Positions 28,701 to 38,920 of a stretch of DNA of 64,000 nucleotides are shown one piece after another (the stretch's first letter is position 1; each line of letters opens with the position of its first letter). The notes under the pieces were generated by a model. It worked only from the letters and a program-made list of their open reading frames with translations, made no database searches and had not been told where the DNA came from. Position numbers and translations under genes: made by a program. Origin of the DNA: Alteromonas sp. KUL42 (GTDB lineage: Bacteria; Pseudomonadota; Gammaproteobacteria; Enterobacterales; Alteromonadaceae); NCBI RefSeq assembly GCF_006538325.1, contig NZ_BJKK01000004.1:1-64000 (forward strand). The letters are read 5' to 3'.

Positions 28701-29689
28701 CAAACGCACAACTATGGAACGAAGAAGACACAAGCTTTAGCTTCCAGCTGTGGTTTAACTATGAAACAGGTGCTATAAACTTCGTTTATGGTCCTATGGA
28801 TGCTCCTGTTTACGATTCTGTTGTAGGTGCAGAAAACATTACTGGTAGTGTTGGTACTACAATGGGAGCGTTTACAACTTCAGGTGCAATAGGCGTAATG
28901 CCAGCGGCAGGTGATGAGTACTCATTGTCAGCAAATGCTGGTGACTCAGTTTCAATCAGCTTCGCTGGTGAAGTTGTTGATTCAGCTGAACTAATGGATG
29001 ATATGCTACACGTTAACGAAGATGCTTCTGTTACAGCGAACATCTTAGCAAACGAAATGGACAGCACTATCATCAATGGCTTTACCATGTCTTCGCTTGC
29101 TGGTGATTTCCGTACGTTCTCACCTATCGAAATTGATAAAGCTGACCTTGACCTATCATCTGTTGAAGTGTCTACTGCGCCAGCTAATGGTTCAGTAACC
29201 GTAAACGACGATGGTACGGTAACTTACGCACCAAATGCTGACTTCTTCGGTACTGACTCATTCACATACACCGTACGTGAAGAAAGTACAACTGATGCAG
29301 AAGACAATGTTGTTCTTGGTGATGTTGTTGGCGAAGGTACAGTTACTGTTGCAGTAGCAGGTGTTCAAGATGCGCCTACTATCTCAATCAACGCACCTTC
29401 AAGTGTTGATGAAGGTAGCTCTTACACTGTAACTGCTTCTGCGTCTGACGCGGACGGTGACGATGTAACTATTATGATTAATGGTGTACAAACTACGTCG
29501 CTAAACGGTACAGCGCCAAGCCATGAGCAAGCTTCAAGCATTTCAGTAACGGTATCTGCCACAGACGGCATCGATACTACAACTGAAACAGTAAGCATTA
29601 AAGTTAACGATAAGAGCGGTGGTTCTATGGGTTGGATTGCCCTACTTCTAGCGCCAGCTGCGTTCCTACGCAGACGTTTTAAGCGTTAA
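25715..29689 (+). CDS. Secreted S8 subtilisin-like protease with PA domain and GlyGly-CTERM tail
   Basis: A 1324-residue exported protease. In order: signal peptide (1-23), an I9-type propeptide (about 60-168), the S8 catalytic domain with D202 (VVDSG), H270 (GHGTHVAG), N378 (AAGNDG) and S612 (NGTSMASP), a PA insert (about 435-545), beta-sandwich repeats, a nidogen-like stretch (APYWTDFDLAGG, about 975), cadherin/Ig-like repeats (SVTVNDDGTVTYAPNADFFGTDSFTYTV), and a tail GGSMGWIALLLAPAAFLRRRFKR. The tail is a GlyGly-CTERM signal, normally cut by a rhombosortase and leading to surface or release through the type II system. The ATG at 25715 has GAGAA upstream. It probably degrades external protein for nutrition. 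It is a single-gene unit. Confidence 0.95.
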   Translation: MKKTLLSTVVATALAGSAFGAYAISNASPIKGFSVEQQNAIEASFDKKNILANAIEVNSNSVRVIIQLNDAPMAQFAGVNPSVSSASAHKGQKVNFKSNAAKEYKSFLQAQQKSVIQSIKAIDASFKSDLSYTAAFNGFAGIVSKDALDRISNLASVKAVYPDVVHHAQMDASLDLIGAVQTWEQFGGKESAGAGVKVAVVDSGIRPENPLFSGENFTAPDASTLPTDDYCSEDPDFCNDKLIVARAAPVVEGFDVVPEEHMSPLGFNGHGTHVAGTAVGNYGVMAERDGAEAEISGVAPAAYLMVYKGLYATPANPASSSGASSMLLSMLEAALEDGADIVNNSWGGGAGGTPSSFYAGVFEAMNDAGVVTVFAAGNDGPGDTTIGCPGCDENVITVANTTTGRLFANEVTIEGDSTIGTIPALYTVGNPDIVFDTDLTAPVVYASEVEAENVEGCEAFADSSAFEGSIALISRGSCGFVDKIANAEAAGAVAVLIHNVDGRGEAPILMGGLSPDQTIPSLMLPATPGQALANLAVETEGALNVTIGSEIVRVVSDSLADIMNESSSRGPGGDPTFLKPNIAAPGTRIFSGESPEAPGHEGESFSFKNGTSMASPHVAGAAALLRQMHPDWTAQQIKSALVTSSIRDVLKEDALTPADNFDMGAGRLDLPRATTVELTYSDLSLVESNCYLSCEMSITVTNTSDSDVTVDATAMFNDPAISATVTPDVATLPAGASAEITVSVDVTTASTGSWSFGGINWSDMDDTTADYFIPVALFPISSDSPDLFSSVVSASVASEGEVVVTEISANNTDVTGLISITGSIDDKYDINPSSITAVKNGNQEPVSYNAETREVHWEGALNTASMNMSPDTEIGDMLEGFGLPRYTPMPALGVTPLTCSSTCDDASIPINLPVPITYLGEQYTTMQISSNGYVSMGTSSGNMTTPFPDILPSLNEPNNVIAPYWTDFDLAGGAGGGEIYVASLNTGPGHLVVEWANAQLWNEEDTSFSFQLWFNYETGAINFVYGPMDAPVYDSVVGAENITGSVGTTMGAFTTSGAIGVMPAAGDEYSLSANAGDSVSISFAGEVVDSAELMDDMLHVNEDASVTANILANEMDSTIINGFTMSSLAGDFRTFSPIEIDKADLDLSSVEVSTAPANGSVTVNDDGTVTYAPNADFFGTDSFTYTVREESTTDAEDNVVLGDVVGEGTVTVAVAGVQDAPTISINAPSSVDEGSSYTVTASASDADGDDVTIMINGVQTTSLNGTAPSHEQASSISVTVSATDGIDTTTETVSIKVNDKSGGSMGWIALLLAPAAFLRRRFKR

Positions 29690-29712
29690 TTTACTTTGAT
29701 GTAAATAGTAAG

Positions 29713-29739
29713 AAGGCCGCTTATTAGCGGCCTTTTTTG
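29713..29739 (+). terminator. Rho-independent terminator after the subtilase gene
   Basis: A perfect 8-bp stem (AAGGCCGC / GCGGCCTT, loop of 6) followed by four more T. It lies 23 bases after the stop. Confidence 0.92.
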
Positions 29740-29823
29740 CTTGATTAGTACAACTTAATATTGATGTGGATTTTTATTTATCTCACCAACCCCAATGACA
29801 CATTATGGTGAATTAAGCCTTTT

Positions 29824-31209
29824 CTATTGCTCGCCATGCGTTAACCCTTGATAATTTTCGCTAAGCTTTTTATTTGGCTGAACACCCAACTCGCGTAGCT
29901 TCTCTACTTGCCGCACTATATTTCCCCTACCATTATTAAGTTTATTCATAGCACCTTGGTAGCTTGCATGTGCGTTATCTAGCGACTTACCCACTTTTTC
30001 CATTTCTGTAATAAAGCCCACAAACTTATCGTATAACTTAGCGCCTTGTTCTGCGATTTGTTGAGCATTTTGGTTTTGGTATTCGTACTGCCAAATGTTA
30101 TTGATAGTTCTGAGCGCAACCAATAAATTAGTTGGGCTTACCAACATAATATTGTTATTAAGTGCCATGGTAACCAGGTCTGGCTCTTCTTCAACCGCTA
30201 ATAGAAAAGCAGCTTCTATTGGAATAAACAGCAACACATAATCAAGAGTCTTTATTTCTTTTAATGCTTGGTAATCTTTATTTCCTAACCCTTTAATGTG
30301 GCCTTTAATTGACGCTACATGTTGAACAAGGTATCGCGATCGCTCATTATCATCCTCACAATTAAAATAGCGTTCGTAAGCGGCCAAACTTACTTTAGAA
30401 TCAATGATGACATCTTTATCATTAGGTAGATGAACTACCACATCAGGCTGGTAACGTTTGCCATCATATGATGTTGCATTTACTTGTGTATCAAATTCGT
30501 GGCCCTCGCGCAGCCCTGACTCCTTTAATATTCGCTCTAAAACCACTTCGCCCCAATTACCTTGCTTCTTGTTATCACCTTTTAAGGCATTAGTGAGCGC
30601 AGCTGCTTCTGCGGTTATTTTCTGGTTTAGTTCTTTTAAACCAAGAATTTCTGTTTTTAAAGATGCCCGTTCTTGGCCTTCTCTTATGTGCTGTTCAGAA
30701 ATTTGGCGTTTAAAGCCTTCAAGGTCTGACTTAAAAGGGGCCAATACTGCTTCAATATTGTGTTTAGTCTGCTGGGTGTAATGATTCTGCTTTTCTTCGA
30801 AAATTTTATTGGCCAAGTTTTCAAATTGAGTTTGTAGACGTCTCTCTGATTCTGCCATGGTGTTTATTTTGTCTTCATGGGCTTCAAGTAACGCGTTTAT
30901 TCTATTCTGCTGTGCCTCATTTTGTGCTTGAGCTCGTGCAAGCATTACACGTTCATTGTTCAGTAGTTCCTTGAGTTCATCATTTGAAGCTGCTAGTTCT
31001 TTTTGATGTTGAGAGTCTTGTTTAAGTTGTGCATTTTGCTGGTTTAACAGCAAGAGCTCATTTTGAACATTTCGTAATTCATCTACTTTTCGTGCTAAGG
31101 CTCGTCTTGAAAAATAAAAAAGCGCAAAAGATAAACATGTTATGGCGATCAAAAAGAAAATAAGGCTGGATATAGCAGGTGACTGGAATGACAAAATTTC
31201 GTTAAGCAT
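29824..31209 (-). CDS. rmuC: DNA recombination protein RmuC
   Basis: A 461-residue protein with an N-terminal membrane anchor (about 11-32), a long coiled coil rich in Q, E and L (about 35-190), and the RmuC nuclease-like domain (about 195-420: NKKQGNWGEVVLERILKESGLREG, DVVVHLPNDKDVIIDSKVSLAAYERY). RmuC limits inversions between short inverted repeats in E. coli. The ATG at 31209 begins the membrane segment at the usual distance; the frame extends 14 codons further without support. Transcribed alone after the fumarase terminator. Confidence 0.94.
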   Translation of the reverse strand: MLNEILSFQSPAISSLIFFLIAITCLSFALFYFSRRALARKVDELRNVQNELLLLNQQNAQLKQDSQHQKELAASNDELKELLNNERVMLARAQAQNEAQQNRINALLEAHEDKINTMAESERRLQTQFENLANKIFEEKQNHYTQQTKHNIEAVLAPFKSDLEGFKRQISEQHIREGQERASLKTEILGLKELNQKITAEAAALTNALKGDNKKQGNWGEVVLERILKESGLREGHEFDTQVNATSYDGKRYQPDVVVHLPNDKDVIIDSKVSLAAYERYFNCEDDNERSRYLVQHVASIKGHIKGLGNKDYQALKEIKTLDYVLLFIPIEAAFLLAVEEEPDLVTMALNNNIMLVSPTNLLVALRTINNIWQYEYQNQNAQQIAEQGAKLYDKFVGFITEMEKVGKSLDNAHASYQGAMNKLNNGRGNIVRQVEKLRELGVQPNKKLSENYQGLTHGEQ

Positions 31210-31262
31210 AGTACTTTTCAACACTGTTATTTTGTACAGCACTATAAACAAAATTCACAAAC

Positions 31263-31289
31263 AAAAACAGGTACACAAGGTACCTGTTT
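31263..31289 (-). terminator. Rho-independent terminator after the fumarase gene
   Basis: A perfect 10-bp stem (31265-31274 with 31280-31289, loop of 5) runs on the minus strand into a T-rich tail. It separates the fumarase and rmuC units. Confidence 0.82.
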
Positions 31290-31332
31290 AATTATTTATG
31301 TATGAATGTCAGCGAAAACCGCCACTTACACT

Positions 31333-32862
31333 CTATTTAGACAGTGTTTTGTCTAAATCTTCTATTTTAGCTTTCCATATTGCAGGGCCAGTTTTGTGTG
31401 CATTTGCACCTGTACTATCCACAGCAACTGTCACAGGCATGTCTTCAACGTCGAATTCGTAAATGGCTTCCATTCCCAAATCTTCGAATGCAACAACGCG
31501 CGACTTTTTAATTGCCTTAGAAACTAAGTATGCAGCACCACCAACAGCCATTAAGTAAACTGCTTTGTGTTTTGCAATTGAATCTACGGTAGCAGGCCCG
31601 CGTTCAGCTTTACCAATCATACCAATTAGACCGGTTTGCTCTAACATCATATCGGTAAACTTATCCATGCGTGTAGCTGTAGTAGGGCCAGCTGGGCCTA
31701 CTACTTCATCACCTACAGCATCTACTGGGCCAACGTAATAGATAAAGCGGTTTGTTAGATCAACCCCTTCAGGTAGGCCTTCACCGTTCTCCATCATTGT
31801 CTGAATACGTTTGTGCGCCGCGTCGCGACCTGTCAGCATCTTTCCAGATAAAAGGACTGTCTCACCTACTTTCCACTCTTGAATGTCTTCTTTAGTAACT
31901 TCATCAAGATTAACACGACGTGTATTTTCGCTTACTTCCCATGTAACTTCTGGCCAATCTTCTAGTTTAGGTGGGGTAAGTTCAGCCGGGCCAGAGCCAT
32001 CAAGATAGAAATGGGCATGACGTGTAGCAGCACAGTTAGGGATCATGGCAACGGGTTTAGATGCAGCATGTGTTGGCATAGACTTTATTTTAACATCCAC
32101 TACCGTGGTCAAACCGCCTAGACCTTGAGCACCAATACCCAATTTGTTCACGCGCTCAAATATCTCTAAACGCAACTTTTCGTCAGTTGTTTGTGGTCCG
32201 CGTTCAATAAGTTCTTGAATGTCTACAGGATCCATCAGGCTTTCTTTGGCTAGTACCGCTGCTTTTTCAGCGGTACCACCAATACCTATACCTAGCATCC
32301 CTGGCGGACACCAACCGGCACCCATTGTCGGTAATGTTTTTTCAACCCAATCAGCAATATCATCACTTGGATTAAGCATTACCATTTTAGATTTGTTTTC
32401 AGAACCACCGCCTTTAGCTGCAATCATTACTTCAATCTTATCACCTGCCACCATATCTAAATGTACAACAGCGGGCGTGTTGTCCTTGGTGTTTTTACGT
32501 GCACCAGCGGGGTCTGCAACAATTGATGCACGCAGCGGGTTATCAGGATTGGTATAGGCGCGACGCGTGCCTTCATCTACCATCTCCTGAACTGTCATAT
32601 CTGTTTTATCCCATGTTACACCCATACCTACTTTTACAAAGCAAGTAACAATACCTGTATCTTGGCAAAGTGGACGTTTACCTTCCGCTGACATACGCGA
32701 GTTAATAAGGATCTGCGCCATAGCATCTTTTGCAGCTTGGCTCTGCTCTTTATTGTACGCTTCCTCAACGGCTTTAACGTAATCTAACGGGTGATAATAA
32801 GAAATGAACTGTAGGGCATCTTCAATGCTGTCAATGAAGTCTTGTTGACGGATAACGGTCAT
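31333..32862 (-). CDS. Fumarate hydratase, class I (iron-sulfur type)
   Basis: A 509-residue single-chain enzyme that interconverts fumarate and malate in the TCA cycle. The three cluster cysteines can be placed at C66 (PLCQDTG), C185 (GWCPPGML) and C277 (PNCAATRHAH); the C-terminal domain holds DAVGDEVVGPAGPTTATRMDKF. AGAGGA precedes the ATG. It is divergent from pabB and alone between its promoter gap and a terminator. Related tartrate dehydratases are two-subunit, so fumarase is the better call. Confidence 0.94.
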   Translation of the reverse strand: MTVIRQQDFIDSIEDALQFISYYHPLDYVKAVEEAYNKEQSQAAKDAMAQILINSRMSAEGKRPLCQDTGIVTCFVKVGMGVTWDKTDMTVQEMVDEGTRRAYTNPDNPLRASIVADPAGARKNTKDNTPAVVHLDMVAGDKIEVMIAAKGGGSENKSKMVMLNPSDDIADWVEKTLPTMGAGWCPPGMLGIGIGGTAEKAAVLAKESLMDPVDIQELIERGPQTTDEKLRLEIFERVNKLGIGAQGLGGLTTVVDVKIKSMPTHAASKPVAMIPNCAATRHAHFYLDGSGPAELTPPKLEDWPEVTWEVSENTRRVNLDEVTKEDIQEWKVGETVLLSGKMLTGRDAAHKRIQTMMENGEGLPEGVDLTNRFIYYVGPVDAVGDEVVGPAGPTTATRMDKFTDMMLEQTGLIGMIGKAERGPATVDSIAKHKAVYLMAVGGAAYLVSKAIKKSRVVAFEDLGMEAIYEFDVEDMPVTVAVDSTGANAHKTGPAIWKAKIEDLDKTLSK

Positions 32863-33104
32863 GACATCCTCTTTTTATTGAGCTTTCGTGGTCTTAGCTT
32901 GGTAAAAAAGCGTATACTAGCGCATCTAACGACATCGCACCATGCAAAACCTAGGGTGTATATAGAATTCTAAACATTTCATATACGAATAAGTGAAGCA
33001 CAAGTGACGTGTTGGTAGCGCGCTTAAAATCACATTTTAGAATATCAAACAATATTCGTTGTAGTAACGCACACAGACACTGTGAAAATAAGTAAAAATA
33101 ATCT

Positions 33105-34559
33105 ATGTCACATACCCCTTTAAATATTCAAGTAACTCCCATAAAACAAAAAGCCTTGTGTGAATTGCTTAATAAAAACACAACGCCCACTGAAAACCTG
33201 TTTAATGCGCTTTTTGAAAAAATAGCTCATAAACCTTGGTCATTGCTTCTTGATACTTCTGGCTCGAGTAAAAGTGATGGCCGATACAATATTATGGTAT
33301 TTAGCCCACATCGTGTTGTCGAAGCAAAAAATGGTGAGGTTTTTGTCACGGAGCCTTCGTCAAATACGAGTCACAGCGTATCCGAAGCACCATTTGAAGC
33401 GACACAGAAATACTTGCATTCTTATGTCGAGGGCGCAACGCTATCTACATCAATAACGCAAACTCAAGATTTGCCATTCATTATTGGGGTTGCAGGCATG
33501 GCAGGTTACGATTCAGGTAGATTTTATGAAGTTCTACCCTCACAAGCTACGAGTTGCTATGCTACGCCCGACTATTGCGTGGGTTTGTATTTATATTCAC
33601 TCATTGAAGACACGCACACTGGAGAATTTTTCTATTGTTCTTGCGACGGAAGCACCTTCCCAACAATTTTTGAAGAAGAAAATGAAACAGAAGCACTAGA
33701 GGCATTTAAACTGACATCATCATTTTCTTCTAATCTTACGCGTGAGGAATACACAGACAGATTGACCAAAATTGGAGCCTATTTGCGCGCAGGTGATTGT
33801 TATCAAGTTAATATGGCGCAGCGTTTTAGCGCAACCTTCAAAGGTAATATGTGGCAAGCCTACAGTGAGCTTAGAAAGCAAAACCAAGCCCCTTTTTCCG
33901 CCTATTTTTGTACGCCTTACGGAAGTGTTGCTTCTATTTCGCCCGAGCGGTTTTTAAAAGTGAAATCGGGATGTATTGAAACAAAGCCGATAAAAGGTAC
34001 GCGACCTCGTTTTGAAGATCCAGAAGCCGACCAGAGAAGCGCTAATAGTCTACTGTCTGCTGAAAAAGACCGTGCTGAGAATTTAATGATAGTCGACTTA
34101 CTGAGGAACGATATTTCTAAACATTGTGAGCCCCACACTGTTAAAGTCCCTGCTTTATTTGCACTTGAGAGTTATCAAGCCGTTCATCATCTCGTAAGTA
34201 CAGTAACGGGCAAATTAAGAAAAGACGCCTCTCCGTTAACGTTACTAGCCAGTGCATTTCCTGGTGGATCAATTACCGGGGCTCCGAAAATTCGGGCTAT
34301 GGAAGTGATTGATGAATTAGAGCCTCATCGTCGAAATATCTATTGCGGCAGTATTTTTTATATGGGTTTTCGAGAAGATATGGACTCTAGTATTTGTATA
34401 AGGACAGTACTTGCAGAAAATAATACGCTTTACTGTTGGGCTGGCGGAGGTATTGTTTTAGACTCAGATCCAGCAGATGAATATCAAGAGACCTTAGATA
34501 AAGTATCGAAAATTATCCCCGTTTTATCTTCGCTCAATAGTAACCTTACTGAAAAGTGA
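33105..34559 (+). CDS. pabB: Aminodeoxychorismate synthase component I
   Basis: A 484-residue chorismate enzyme making 4-amino-4-deoxychorismate with a PabA partner, for folate. The motif PIKGT (295-299, K297) marks PabB: anthranilate synthase TrpE has alanine at the lysine position. Other family segments are DCYQVNMAQRF, LLSAEKDRAENLMIVDLLRNDI and FPGGSITGAPKIRAMEVIDELE. It opens the pabB-nudL pair, 13 bases apart, followed by sdaA as in E. coli. The ribosome site is weak. Confidence 0.95.
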   Translation: MSHTPLNIQVTPIKQKALCELLNKNTTPTENLFNALFEKIAHKPWSLLLDTSGSSKSDGRYNIMVFSPHRVVEAKNGEVFVTEPSSNTSHSVSEAPFEATQKYLHSYVEGATLSTSITQTQDLPFIIGVAGMAGYDSGRFYEVLPSQATSCYATPDYCVGLYLYSLIEDTHTGEFFYCSCDGSTFPTIFEEENETEALEAFKLTSSFSSNLTREEYTDRLTKIGAYLRAGDCYQVNMAQRFSATFKGNMWQAYSELRKQNQAPFSAYFCTPYGSVASISPERFLKVKSGCIETKPIKGTRPRFEDPEADQRSANSLLSAEKDRAENLMIVDLLRNDISKHCEPHTVKVPALFALESYQAVHHLVSTVTGKLRKDASPLTLLASAFPGGSITGAPKIRAMEVIDELEPHRRNIYCGSIFYMGFREDMDSSICIRTVLAENNTLYCWAGGGIVLDSDPADEYQETLDKVSKIIPVLSSLNSNLTEK

Positions 34560-34572
34560 TTATTGATTACCT

Positions 34573-35145
34573 ATGACAAAAAACGAATTTCTTGAACAGT
34601 TTCATCATATGCGTGTGCCCCATGTAGAACCAGACTTTCCCTTAAATCACGCGGGACGACCTGCGGCTGTACTTATTCCCCTTGTCGATTATGGTAATAG
34701 TTTAAGCTTGTTGTTAACTGAGCGTGCACACCATCTAAAGCATCACCCAGGGCAAATTAGCTTTCCTGGTGGCGCGGTAGAAGCAACTGATAAAACTGTG
34801 ATAGATGCTGCACTACGCGAAGCTTACGAAGAAATAGGCCTGCCAGCCAAAAACGTAGAAACTGTTGGGAAATTATCGCCATACCGTACAATTAGCGGTT
34901 ATGAAATCGTACCTGTGATTGGTTTTGTAAGCCCGAATTTTTCTCCAATCATTGATAAAAATGAAGTTGAAAGTGCATTTGAAGTTCCGCTCTCTCATGT
35001 TTTAGCGCGCAAAAACCACTTAGTTCACACAACTCATAGAAATAACCAATCTTTCCCTATCTACTTTATTCCTTGGAAAGAGCGTATGATTTGGGGCGCT
35101 ACAGCAGCCATGTTGCGAAATCTCTCCCATCACATTCATCCATAA
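34573..35145 (+). CDS. nudL: Nudix CoA pyrophosphatase NudL
   Basis: A 190-residue Nudix hydrolase. The CoA-specific UPF0035 motif (LLLTERAHHLKHHPGQISFPGG) lies directly before the Nudix box (GGAVEATDKTVIDAALREAYEEIGL). It would split CoA or its oxidised forms into phosphopantetheine and ADP. Start 13 bases after pabB; both are presumably on one transcript. The order pabB-nudL-sdaA is that of E. coli. Confidence 0.93.
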   Translation: MTKNEFLEQFHHMRVPHVEPDFPLNHAGRPAAVLIPLVDYGNSLSLLLTERAHHLKHHPGQISFPGGAVEATDKTVIDAALREAYEEIGLPAKNVETVGKLSPYRTISGYEIVPVIGFVSPNFSPIIDKNEVESAFEVPLSHVLARKNHLVHTTHRNNQSFPIYFIPWKERMIWGATAAMLRNLSHHIHP

Positions 35146-35161
35146 CGGTTTGTTTATCTTT

Positions 35162-35215
35162 ATCGAGGAAACCACACCATCTCGATTGTTGCTGGAGAGG
35201 TGCTTTCATCAACAA
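35162..35215 (+). other. Two possible hairpins in the sdaA leader
   Basis: Between nudL and sdaA, ATCGAG (35162-35167) can pair with CTCGAT (35181-35186), and TTGTTG (35186-35191) with CAACAA (35210-35215). The two stems adjoin. No known riboswitch consensus (including glycine) was recognised, and neither stem is followed by a T-run. Function unknown. Confidence 0.3.
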
Positions 35216-35399
35216 TACGTTTAATGCATAGGTGTCTACGCTCTAGGGGCTGTTGATCTTTGGTAATTTTTTAATTAAGTGTAAAGTTTGTTTACCAATG
35301 ACCATTAGCAAAACTAATCATATTATTAGGATTTCTGTATTGTAGTTAGTGAAGCAGAAATGCATGATCACATTATTATCTTATAAGTTTTGAAAAGTT

Positions 35400-36773
35400 A
35401 TGATCAGTGTTTTTGACATGTTCAGTGTGGGCATAGGGCCCTCAAGTTCACATACTGTTGGCCCAATGAAAGCAGGCGCTGAGTTTGCTAATGAACTGGC
35501 GCAGCAAACTGAACTTTTTGAAAAAATAGACAATGTTAAAGTTGAGCTTTATGGCTCGCTTGGACAAACAGGCATTGGTCACGGTACAGGAAAAGCCGTT
35601 ATCTTAGGCCTTCTAGGTGAAACACCAGAAGATGTCGATGTAGATAGTATTGATGCTAAGCTAGAGAATATAAGAAACACAGAAACACTGCTTTTAAACG
35701 GCAGTAAACCTGTTCACTTCCCTAATAAAAATGCCATAGTGTTCCACAGACGTAAAACACTACCAAAGCACGCTAATGCACTCACCTTTTTCATGTATGG
35801 TAATGATGAGTTACTTGCACAGCAAACGTATTACAGTATTGGTGGCGGTTTTATCATTAAAGATGAAGATTTTGATGCCACCAAAGCCCATGCAGCATCA
35901 CTTCAAGCATCTGTTCCTTTTCCTTTTAAAACAGCGGAAGAGCTACTTAATTTATGCAAAACCAACGGGTTAAGTATTAGCTCGCTTATGCTTCGTAACG
36001 AATCTACCTTTCGTCCAAAACATGAAGTGAAGCAACAATTACATAATATTTGGCTTGTAATGAAAGCGTGCATTCAACGGGGCATTGAAAGTGAGGGTAT
36101 TTTACCTGGAGGCTTAAAAGTGGTGCGCCGTGCGCCTGGTCTCTATCGTCGCTTACAAACAGAACATACGAATGATCCTATGCAAACTATGGATTGGGTT
36201 AATTTGTTTGCACTTGCCGTGAATGAAGAGAACGCTGCCGGTGGCCGTGTTGTAACTGCGCCAACAAACGGAGCGGCGGGCATCATACCTGCAGTAATGC
36301 AATACGTTGATAAGTTTATCCGCCCTGTGGATGAAGAAGTTGCTAGTCGTTTTCTGCTTACTGCTGGTGCTATAGGTATTTTATACAAGGAAAATGCGTC
36401 CATATCTGGCGCAGAAGTTGGTTGCCAAGGTGAAGTTGGTGTTGCCTGTTCCATGGCGGCTGGCGCTTTAGCTGAAATTATGGGTGGTACTGCTGCATCA
36501 GTTGAAAACGCGGCTGAAATCGGTATGGAACACAACTTAGGCTTAACCTGCGACCCAGTAGGTGGTTTAGTTCAAGTGCCGTGTATTGAGCGAAATGCCA
36601 TGGGTGCAATTAAAGCAATTAATGCATCTCGTCTCGCACTACGTGGTACTGGAGAGCACAAAGTATCTCTCGATAAAGTAATAAAAACCATGCGTGATAC
36701 AGGGAATGACATGAAGACCAAGTACAAAGAGACGGCACGAGGTGGTTTAGCCGTAAACATAATCGAGTGTTAG
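35400..36773 (+). CDS. sdaA: L-serine ammonia-lyase (L-serine deaminase I)
   Basis: A 457-residue iron-sulfur enzyme turning L-serine into pyruvate and ammonia. The N-terminal beta domain starts [26 protein letters not shown]. The alpha domain shows the cluster cysteines in [15 protein letters not shown] and [21 protein letters not shown]. Size is as in E. coli SdaA (454). A 254-base leader precedes it, and a bidirectional terminator separates it from cysB. Confidence 0.96.
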   Translation: MISVFDMFSVGIGPSSSHTVGPMKAGAEFANELAQQTELFEKIDNVKVELYGSLGQTGIGHGTGKAVILGLLGETPEDVDVDSIDAKLENIRNTETLLLNGSKPVHFPNKNAIVFHRRKTLPKHANALTFFMYGNDELLAQQTYYSIGGGFIIKDEDFDATKAHAASLQASVPFPFKTAEELLNLCKTNGLSISSLMLRNESTFRPKHEVKQQLHNIWLVMKACIQRGIESEGILPGGLKVVRRAPGLYRRLQTEHTNDPMQTMDWVNLFALAVNEENAAGGRVVTAPTNGAAGIIPAVMQYVDKFIRPVDEEVASRFLLTAGAIGILYKENASISGAEVGCQGEVGVACSMAAGALAEIMGGTAASVENAAEIGMEHNLGLTCDPVGGLVQVPCIERNAMGAIKAINASRLALRGTGEHKVSLDKVIKTMRDTGNDMKTKYKETARGGLAVNIIEC

Positions 36774-36816
36774 TTTTTGCAAGCGTACACATTCTTTTAG
36801 TACATGCTTAAAAATT

Positions 36817-36842
36817 AAAAAAAGGGGCGATCGCCCCTTTTT
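36817..36842. terminator. Bidirectional terminator between sdaA and cysB
   Basis: GGGGCGATCGCCCC (36824-36837) is a perfect palindrome flanked by at least five A on the left and five T on the right, giving a terminator for both convergent genes. Confidence 0.92.
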
Positions 36843-36870
36843 GTTAAACGCAATACAACGCCGAATAAAA

Positions 36871-37857
<987 letters not shown>

Positions 37858-38126
37858 TTAAAGCGAGATGATTACACTATACTCTTTTCGTTATAACCAA
37901 AACTACCTTTTTTACTAGTTGCTATTACAAAAGTGCCATTATAAAGTGACATTTTAGTGAGTTAACACGTGAATATGATGAAGTGCTCCTCGGTTTTAGC
38001 ATTAAAATTCAAGCAAAGCAGCGTTAGCTAAACTAATTTGCGTAATTTCATCTTATTTTATTCGCGTTTATGACGATTCTTCTACATTATGTGAAATGTC
38101 AAAATTAGCTATGAATAGAAAGCACA

Positions 38127-38828
38127 ATGAGTGATTCGAAACAAGTTACATCATCGATAGATTTTTCATCTGTACTAGCAGCTGCTGTACACGATATGAA
38201 AAACTCACTGTTTCTCCTCATACAATCTATTGAGGCGTTAAGCGAGGCCATACCTCAGGACAATCACAATGCACAGGAGCAAGTGGCAAATGTACATTAT
38301 GAAGCATCACGCCTTAACACCAATCTTGTCCAAGTTTTATCGCTCTATCGCGCCGAGTTAGAAAGCCTACCAATCACCGTAGACGAGAGTTTCATAAAGG
38401 ATCTAGTAGAAGATGTTGTTGGCTCAAATACCGTTTATGTAATTCAAAAGGATATCGACATTGCCATCGACATAGACGATGATTTAAGTTGGTACCTCGA
38501 CCAAGAACTTATCTATCTTTTATTAAATGACGTCATAATTAATGCCATGCGCTATGGCACATCAAAAATTTTGATCAGCTCCAACATAAAGGAAGACTTT
38601 CTCCATATCAAAGTTGAGGATGATGGAAGCGGTTATCCCATTGCAATGCTTACTAAAAGTCACGAAACCCTTAACGATTTTGAACTCAGCCAAGGCCGAA
38701 CTGGTTTAGGGCTTTTCTTCGCGAAATTGATTGCCAATGCCCATTCACAAGGGAAACGAGCTGGTAATATTTCTCTTTCCAATGGAGGAAAATACGGTGG
38801 AAGTGTATTTGAAGTAAAAATACCGTAG
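38127..38828 (+). CDS. Histidine kinase without a sensor domain
   Basis: A 233-residue soluble histidine kinase. The phosphoacceptor box is AAVHDMKNSLFLL (H22). The ATPase part has the N box (LLNDVIINAMRYG), the DDGSGYP G1 motif, and RTGLGLFFAKLIANAH. There is no membrane segment or input domain, so the signal must come by a partner protein. A TPR-like membrane protein follows 92 bases downstream. The nearest response regulators in the window are at 46652 and 51175; a pairing is not shown. Confidence 0.88.
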   Translation: MSDSKQVTSSIDFSSVLAAAVHDMKNSLFLLIQSIEALSEAIPQDNHNAQEQVANVHYEASRLNTNLVQVLSLYRAELESLPITVDESFIKDLVEDVVGSNTVYVIQKDIDIAIDIDDDLSWYLDQELIYLLLNDVIINAMRYGTSKILISSNIKEDFLHIKVEDDGSGYPIAMLTKSHETLNDFELSQGRTGLGLFFAKLIANAHSQGKRAGNISLSNGGKYGGSVFEVKIP

Positions 38829-38920
38829 TATGAGTCGATAAGTAATGTAAGAATAAACACTTGGTCGCGTAAAGCACTAATGTAAAAAATAAAAACAGAA
38901 AAGAAGACGGAAACACACGC

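Noticed and set aside
35162-35215. Glycine riboswitch upstream of sdaA
   Set aside because: The GGAGAGG and loops do not match the aptamer consensus, and no paired conserved cores are present.
35220-35275. GGGGCTGTTGATCTTTGGT resembling an insertion-sequence end
   Set aside because: No second inverted end, target duplication or transposase fragment was found nearby; a single match by eye is not enough.
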